Shown: one piece after another, positions 4,348-5,095 of the stretch
Numbering within the stretch: position 1 is the first letter of the stretch
Layout: every line of letters begins with the position of its first letter
NCBI GenBank assembly: GCA_002085205.1
Contig: NATF01000113.1
Location: 1 to 5,095, forward strand
Direction: 5' to 3'
DNA length: 5,095 nucleotides
Source of the DNA: Candidatus Cloacimonas sp. 4484_275
GTDB taxonomy: Bacteria > Cloacimonadota > Cloacimonadia > Cloacimonadales > TCS61
Translations under genes and position numbers: made by a program
Notes under the pieces: generated by a model
Told to the model about the DNA's origin: nothing
What the model saw: only the letters and a program-made list of their open reading frames with translations
The model's database searches: none

Positions 4348-4759
4348 TTGAAATTTCTCCTCCTTTAACGACTTTGGCGAAAGCGCCGTTTTTGGGCAAT
4401 CCTTCATCACCGACCAATTTATATATTTTTGATTGATGGTCGATTTCTTTGCCGAGTTGAGTTATTTCCAAAATTGCATCGCCGAGATGCAATCGTGTTC
4501 CGAGCGGTAAATTTGCCACATCAAGTCCTTCGGTTGTAATGTTTTCGGCAAAATCTCCGAATTCCCGTTTTAATCCGCGTTTTCTCACTTTTTCGATCAA
4601 TTCGACGGCAAGAAGCGAAACCTGTTTTTTTTCGCTGCCGGCGTGCGCGTCTCCCACAATTCCGTAATTTTCTTTCAAAACCGCTTTTGCCACCGGTTTT
4701 TTCTGTTCTCCTTTTTTATCGGAAACATTGATTGATAATATTTTGAATTCTTTTCGCAT
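4319..4759 (-). CDS. Small MOSC-domain protein, conserved cysteines absent
   Basis: A 146 aa stand-alone MOSC protein of the type encoded with moaC and mog. MOSC domains are named for the molybdenum cofactor sulfurase C-terminus and are thought to carry or transfer sulfur to metal cofactors. Visible: ENYGIVGDAHAG (30-41), QVSLLAVELIEK (46-57), FGDFAENITTEGLDVANLPLGT (67-88), LEITQLGKE (97-105) and GAFAKVVKGGEI (125-136). Close relatives, as I recall them, read GKECHxxCxIYxxxGDCxMP. Here the positions are GKEIDHQSKIYKLVGDEGLP, so all three expected Cys (106, 110, 119) are Ile, Ser and Glu. The only Cys (142) is in the tail that overlaps mogA. ATG 4759 is chosen for its GGAG site (4764-4770 region). 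The longer frame to 4789 would overlap moaC. It follows moaC by 16 nt. Confidence 0.87.
   Translation of the reverse strand: MRKEFKILSINVSDKKGEQKKPVAKAVLKENYGIVGDAHAGSEKKQVSLLAVELIEKVRKRGLKREFGDFAENITTEGLDVANLPLGTRLHLGDAILEITQLGKEIDHQSKIYKLVGDEGLPKNGAFAKVVKGGEISNESYCYYDI
4357..4366 (-). promoter_or_regulatory. Ribosome binding site of mogA inside the MOSC gene
   Basis: AAAGGAGGAG lies within the codons for the KGGE motif near the end of the MOSC protein and 9 nt before the mogA ATG. It sets the mogA start at 4347 and suggests termination-reinitiation coupling. Confidence 0.8.
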
Positions 4760-4763
4760 AACA

Positions 4764-4770
4764 TTCTCCG
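4764..4770 (-). promoter_or_regulatory. Ribosome binding site of the MOSC gene
   Basis: CGGAGAA in the 16 nt gap after the moaC stop, with GGAG 6 nt before ATG 4759. It supports this start over the upstream ATG at 4789, which lies inside moaC and has no such site in the right place. Confidence 0.65.
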
Positions 4771-4775
4771 TTGAA

Positions 4776-5095
4776 CTAATTTTCGGCAATATTTTCTTTG
4801 GTTTTTTTCATCAATTTGATTTCCGAAATAACCATATTTTTATCAATTGCTTTACACATGTCGTAAATCGTTAAGGCAGCCACCGAAACCGCCGTAAGCG
4901 CTTCCATTTCGATTCCCGTTTTGTCGGTGCAGACTGCGAAGCCGCGAATTTCGATGTGATCTTTTTTCACGGAAAATTCCACATCTATGTTATCGATACT
5001 GATGTTATGGCAAAGCGGAATCAAATCGGTTGTTCTTTTTGCTCCCGAAATTGCGGCGATTTTGGCAACGGTGAGAACATCTCCTTTTTTTATCA
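4776..5095 (-). CDS. moaC: Cyclic pyranopterin monophosphate synthase MoaC, 5' end outside window
   Basis: MoaC turns 3',8-cyclo-7,8-dihydro-GTP, the MoaA product, into cyclic pyranopterin monophosphate, the first stable Moco intermediate. The frame is open to the window edge (105 residues visible), starting at IKKGDVLTVAKIAAISGAKR. A TTG at 5024 is an internal Leu codon, since RTTDLIPLCH runs through it. Catalytic-site features present: Lys of KKGD, His of IPLCH, KTGIEMEALTA (two Glu) and YDMCKA (Asp and Lys). About 45-50 N-terminal residues lie outside. The end is unusual: after EIKLMKKT the family normally has GGKSG, but here it reads KENIAEN and stops. The operon continues with MOSC and mogA. 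Confidence 0.93.
   Translation of the reverse strand, partial: IKKGDVLTVAKIAAISGAKRTTDLIPLCHNISIDNIDVEFSVKKDHIEIRGFAVCTDKTGIEMEALTAVSVAALTIYDMCKAIDKNMVISEIKLMKKTKENIAEN

Noticed and set aside
3883..4368. Plus-strand open frame opposite mogA
   Set aside because: Antisense shadow with Phe-rich composition. The minus strand encodes an intact MogA-family protein.

Overview
The window reads as a low-GC, lysine- and phenylalanine-rich bacterial chromosome segment carrying housekeeping and cofactor genes. Gene content (tRNA modification, amino-sugar epimerase, flavin synthesis, molybdenum cofactor) and the dispersed palindromic repeat built on TCATCCTGAGCGAAGTCGAA would fit an uncultured member of the FCB-type candidate phyla (for example a Cloacimonadota-like lineage). 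That placement is a guess from style, not something the sequence proves. No tRNA, rRNA, CRISPR array, phage gene or transposase was seen.

Layout. On the plus strand: the 3' part of mnmA (1-323, reading frame broken near 254), a ~180 bp palindromic repeat element (331-510), then a broken UDP-GlcNAc 2-epimerase gene, wecB (597-1492). On the minus strand, read right to left: moaC (4776-5095, 5' end outside the window), a MOSC-domain gene (4319-4759) and mogA (3880-4347) form a tight molybdenum-cofactor operon. A second copy of the repeat element follows (3709-3870), then mobB (3073-3638, frame broken), truB (2280-3080) and ribF (1498-2325).

How the genes fit together. MoaC makes cyclic pyranopterin monophosphate, MogA adenylylates molybdopterin, and MobB is the GTP-binding partner in guanine-dinucleotide addition. 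The MOSC protein is of the small stand-alone type encoded beside MoaC and Mog. TruB (tRNA pseudouridine 55) and RibF (FMN/FAD synthesis) are a common housekeeping pair, here coupled behind mobB.

Two things stand out. First, at least four genes or gene pairs (mnmA, wecB, truB/ribF, mobB) have lost an internal block of conserved sequence, with a frame change at the join. wecB also lacks its 3' end, and RibF appears to lack an in-frame block of its kinase domain. The surviving pieces are well conserved and carry no scattered stops. That pattern points to a collapsed assembly or a set of very recent deletions rather than slow decay. Second, the two repeat elements share a leader, arms and tail. 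Each starts 7-9 nt after the stop codon of the preceding gene and points toward the next gene, but the 23 bp loop of the central hairpin is inverted between the two copies.
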